Source: an uncultured Lachnospiraceae bacterium (GTDB taxonomy: Bacteria > Bacillota > Clostridia > Lachnospirales > Lachnospiraceae). From it: 8,191 nucleotides of DNA. This document shows, piece after piece, positions 6,068 through 8,191 of this stretch. A program made the position numbers and the translations under genes. The notes beneath the pieces were generated by a model. That model did no database searches. It worked only from the letters and a program-made list of their open reading frames with translations, and was not told the origin of the DNA. Numbering within the stretch: position 1 is the first letter of the stretch; every line of letters begins with the position of its first letter. Location of the stretch: assembly GCA_947625995.1 (NCBI GenBank), contig CANQQN010000080.1, forward strand, positions 1 to 8,191, given 5' to 3'.

Positions 6068-7486
6068 TTATGGGATATGGGCAGTATGGCTTACCGTGGC
6101 GGAGGAATTTCCTTCGTTTGCCGGCGGATCTTCAATGGGAGCGGTCTGATCTGTAGAAGCAGGCGGCAGACTGCCGGTGTCCGGGTCATAGCTGTAGCTG
6201 CCGCCGGATTCGCCGCCCGTCACAATGGGATCGGCAGTTTCCTTGCATACGCCGTAGCAGTTTGTCTTTATATGATCGGCCAGCGCCTGCACCTTTTCCG
6301 CGCCGAGGAAAAAGCGCCTGCACCAGTAGGAGGAACCGCCGGTAAAGGAGACGCTTAAGGTTCCGTCCTTTGCGGACATTCGGAAATAACAGTTGACAAG
6401 TCCCAGTCTGTTTAGGTCCGCGGAGAAGGAGACGTCGGAGATCCCTTCAGAATAATCATAGGTGTCGTCCGCGTCCGGCAGGGCAGGTACAGAAAGATCC
6501 GTAAACAACAAACCGGATAAGGTCGCCATGTCCGGACACTCGTAAGCGCCTGAGAAAGAGTACTGGTTGCTTCCATCGTACCAGACCTGATAAATGTGCG
6601 CGTTTCTTAAAACGGCTTCGTCCGGAAAACCGATATCGCGAAAAAGCTGGCCCAGATCGGCAGGGCTGTAATTTAAGTTCCAACAGGTAAAATATTCCTC
6701 GTAGCCGTCGTAGCGCACCGCCAGCGCGCAGTCCGGAGAAACGCCGTTGATCTCCCAGAGCTGGCAGCCGGCGGATCTTATATCGACATCGGCCTCGGCG
6801 GCTTCCTTATCTGTGATATCCTGAGCAAAGCCGGTGAAAACCTGCTCGCCGATGGCAGAGGGGTCCAGCGGCAGATACAGATCGGAGGATTCATAGGCAT
6901 TGTTGTGCACATAGCTGTAAATGCTCACGTAAGTGCTGCCGTTGGCGTTTATATAAGGATACTTTTCATAGACGGGAAGATCTTCCCAATCATGCCAGAC
7001 GGCGGTGTTTGGGGAACTGCTGCCGTCCAGATTGAAACGGTTGCCGGGATCGTCCAGATACGCCAGCACCTGTTCCCTTGTATAGGACTGGGGGATATTG
7101 CTCCGGGGCTGCTTGGGGACGGGAGCGTCTGTCGCCGCGGGCGCCGCTATATTTGGAGGCGCGATGGCGGCCGCCGGATCTGCTGTGGATTTCGCGGCAG
7201 GGGTCGGAGAGGGTTTGGGCAGTTCTGTTGTGTCCCCCGGCGTCTCGGTTTTGATGCTTGCTGTGAGGGGATCTCTAAGATCATGGTCTTTCATGCTTTT
7301 TTGAGGCTGTAAGGATATGGCAAGCGCGGCGCTGCCTGCCGCCACAAGGAGAAAGGCTGCGGCAATGGCGGCGCGGTGGCGGATGAGCATATCCATTCTG
7401 CCGGGCGTATAGTCCATGGCCTGATCGATCAGGCGTTCATCAAGAGTATCCAGCGCGTTGAATATCGTTTTATCATATTTTGTCAT
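6068..7486 (-). CDS. Membrane-anchored probable anti-sigma factor with large extracellular domain
   Basis: A 472-residue single-pass membrane protein. Residues 1-38 are cytoplasmic (MTKYDKTIFNALDTLDERLI then a basic stretch). Residues 39-59 are one Ala/Leu-rich membrane segment. Residues 80-130 form a Pro/Ala/Thr linker typical of wall-spanning regions. Residues about 133-415 form an extracellular domain rich in aromatic residues with eight cysteines (241, 253, 268, 316, 366, 389, 410, 414), and 418-472 is a low-complexity tail. Two segments starting at V257 and V301 look like a duplicated unit (V-x-Y-D-G-x-x-x-Y, then L-F-x-D about 20 residues on). A short cytoplasmic N-terminus, one membrane helix and position directly after an ECF sigma gene are the usual layout of an anti-sigma partner. 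No zinc anti-sigma H-x-x-x-C-x-x-C motif is present. The start at ATG 7486 follows GGAGGAG. A TTG at 7561 has no ribosome site. The signal sensed is unknown. Confidence 0.7.
   Translation of the reverse strand: MTKYDKTIFNALDTLDERLIDQAMDYTPGRMDMLIRHRAAIAAAFLLVAAGSAALAISLQPQKSMKDHDLRDPLTASIKTETPGDTTELPKPSPTPAAKSTADPAAAIAPPNIAAPAATDAPVPKQPRSNIPQSYTREQVLAYLDDPGNRFNLDGSSSPNTAVWHDWEDLPVYEKYPYINANGSTYVSIYSYVHNNAYESSDLYLPLDPSAIGEQVFTGFAQDITDKEAAEADVDIRSAGCQLWEINGVSPDCALAVRYDGYEEYFTCWNLNYSPADLGQLFRDIGFPDEAVLRNAHIYQVWYDGSNQYSFSGAYECPDMATLSGLLFTDLSVPALPDADDTYDYSEGISDVSFSADLNRLGLVNCYFRMSAKDGTLSVSFTGGSSYWCRRFFLGAEKVQALADHIKTNCYGVCKETADPIVTGGESGGSYSYDPDTGSLPPASTDQTAPIEDPPANEGNSSATVSHTAHIP
6070..6156 (+). 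CDS. Possible small protein opposite the anti-sigma gene 3' end
   Basis: ATG at 6070 is preceded by a perfect AGGAGG at 6056-6061 with 8 bases between, and the frame runs 28 codons to a TAG at 6154-6156. The peptide begins MGYGQYGLPWRRNFLRLPAD and ends QWERSDL. It is rich in Gly, Tyr and Arg and is not hydrophobic. The frame stays open upstream to an ATG at 5971, which would give 61 residues. It overlaps, antisense, the last 29 codons of the membrane protein gene. I do not recognise a family. The purine-rich ribosome site could be chance, and no promoter is evident. Confidence 0.2.
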   Translation: MGYGQYGLPWRRNFLRLPADLQWERSDL

Positions 7487-7579
7487 AAGCTCCTCCATTT
7501 CTGAAAACTGGGTCTGCAGATCCAAAGTGTCGGAATATCCCGCGGTTTTGGCTGCCGGCAAAACCGGACTTCCGGGGGA

Positions 7580-8140
7580 TCAGGATCTGTCAAACCAGTT
7601 TCTGTTTAAATAGGACTGCAGGGATCTTCGTATACGGGCCAGCCTTGCGCTGACCGTGTTGGGCCGCATGCGGAAGGCTTCGGCAATTTCTTCTATGGAT
7701 TCGGCAAGATAATACCGGCGGATGAACAGGGCGCGGTTTTCCTTTGCCTGCGCCAGCAAAAAGGAATTGATCAGCCGGCCCAGCGCACTGGCGATAACGG
7801 CGTCCTCCGGCTGGTCCTTGCCGGGAAGACATTCCGCCAGTTCCTCCAGCGCCACGTCGTAGCCGTTGTTTCGCTTTGCGGCAGTGTTTTTGCTGCGGCG
7901 CTTCAGCGCCTGATTGCGCAGGATCCTGCAAAGATAAGGCTTTAGCAGGTCCGGATTTTGCGGCGGGATAGCGTTCCAGACCGCCAGATAAGTATCGTTG
8001 ACACATTCCTCTGCGTCCTCCTCGCTGCCGAGGATGCGAAATGCCAACTGCTGCAGCAGTTTTCCGTAGGTTTGTTCCAGTTCCCGTATGGCATGCTCTG
8101 AACGGGAAAAGAATAATTTTATGATCTGACGGTCTTCCAT
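7580..8140 (-). CDS. ECF-like RNA polymerase sigma-70 family factor
   Basis: A 186-residue sigma factor with regions 2 and 4 only. Region 2 spans about 24-88: YGKLLQQLAFRILGSEEDAE, then ECVNDTYLAVWNAIPP and YLCRILRNQALKRRSK, the helices that bind core polymerase and the -10 element. After a short linker (about 90-112), region 4 (about 115-178) ends with a helix-turn-helix, SIEEIAEAFRMRPNTVSARL (148-167), which reads the -35 element. The size matches the ECF group (about 160-200). The ATG at 8140 has AGGAGG 8 bases upstream; a GTG at 8149 lies inside that ribosome site and is rejected. The gene precedes the membrane protein gene by 93 bases, and the two form a likely sigma/anti-sigma operon. 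Targets cannot be told from the sequence, and no clear autoregulated ECF promoter is visible in the 50 bases upstream. Confidence 0.93.
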   Translation of the reverse strand: MEDRQIIKLFFSRSEHAIRELEQTYGKLLQQLAFRILGSEEDAEECVNDTYLAVWNAIPPQNPDLLKPYLCRILRNQALKRRSKNTAAKRNNGYDVALEELAECLPGKDQPEDAVIASALGRLINSFLLAQAKENRALFIRRYYLAESIEEIAEAFRMRPNTVSARLARIRRSLQSYLNRNWFDRS

Positions 8141-8148
8141 CTGGTCCA

Positions 8149-8154
8149 CCTCCT
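8149..8154 (-). promoter_or_regulatory. Ribosome binding site of the sigma factor gene
   Basis: AGGAGG on the minus strand, part of a longer AAGGAGGT, 8 bases ahead of the ATG at 8140. It decides against the GTG at 8149, which overlaps it. Confidence 0.85.
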
Positions 8155-8166
8155 TGCCGTTTCACC

Positions 8167-8172
8167 TATATA
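8167..8172 (-). promoter_or_regulatory. Candidate -10 box for the sigma/anti-sigma operon
   Basis: TATATA on the minus strand, 26 bases ahead of the start codon and just before the ribosome site. The -35 position falls at or beyond the window edge, so it cannot be tested here. Confidence 0.2.
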
Positions 8173-8191
8173 CTACCTTTTTTGGAGAAAA

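Noticed and set aside
7559..7561. TTG as a longer start for the anti-sigma gene
   Set aside because: No ribosome site precedes it, while the ATG at 7486 has GGAGGAG at proper spacing. The extra 25 residues show no family feature.
7564..7575. CCGGA/TCCGG palindrome between the sigma and anti-sigma genes
   Set aside because: The stem is only 4-5 pairs and is followed by just four T on the minus strand, too weak to call a terminator or attenuator.
8147..8149. GTG as the sigma factor start
   Set aside because: It is part of the AAGGAGGT ribosome site of the ATG at 8140.
7590..8165. 191-codon open frame overlapping the sigma gene in another frame
   Set aside because: It is rich in Gly, Arg and Pro as expected of an out-of-frame reading. 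The sigma regions 2 and 4 are clear in the true frame.
1..8191. CRISPR arrays, tRNA or rRNA genes, complete insertion sequences
   Set aside because: No regularly spaced repeats, no cloverleaf or rRNA-like segment in the gaps, and no intact transposase gene were seen.

Overview
The window looks like chromosomal DNA of a spore-forming Clostridia species, most likely a Lachnospiraceae-type gut anaerobe. The reasons are the spore-maturation genes spmA (tail) and spmB, the clostridial-type metallophosphoesterase, a ParB-like/BMP fusion protein, a sigma/anti-sigma pair of a kind common in Lachnospiraceae, and strong AGGAGG ribosome sites. This assignment rests on recalled family resemblance; no search was run.

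Layout. Bases 1-78 are the last 25 codons of a gene I read as spmA. From 79 to about 1100 the DNA turns AT-rich and holds only broken genes: the tail of a serine recombinase (134-253), a RhuM-family remnant with a one-base deletion (295-605), and a possible decayed flavodoxin (821-1076). GC rises near 1100, where an unidentified C-terminal fragment (1104-1199) ends just before the ribosome site of an intact M18 aminopeptidase gene, apeB (1216-2529). spmB follows (2602-3126). Its start codon lies inside a perfect 10-bp stem. A bidirectional terminator (3153-3181) separates it from the convergent minus-strand genes.

The rest of the window is read on the minus strand, from right to left. An ECF-like sigma factor gene (7580-8140) precedes a one-pass membrane protein with a large extracellular domain, probably its anti-sigma partner (6068-7486). 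After a 289-nt gap come a 641-aa cytoplasmic protein joining a ParB-like domain to a BMP/Med-type ligand-binding domain (3853-5778) and a small metallophosphoesterase (3183-3797), probably one operon.

How the genes work together. SpmA and SpmB act together in spore-core dehydration, and here their genes are separated by about 2.5 kb of mobile-element debris plus apeB. The sigma/anti-sigma pair is a likely cell-surface signalling unit with unknown signal and targets. The ParB-BMP protein could be a cytoplasmic sensor or regulator of a nucleoside-like ligand, with the phosphoesterase as its operon partner. The most noteworthy points are the split spm locus, the stem over the spmB start codon, and the ParB-BMP fusion without a signal peptide.
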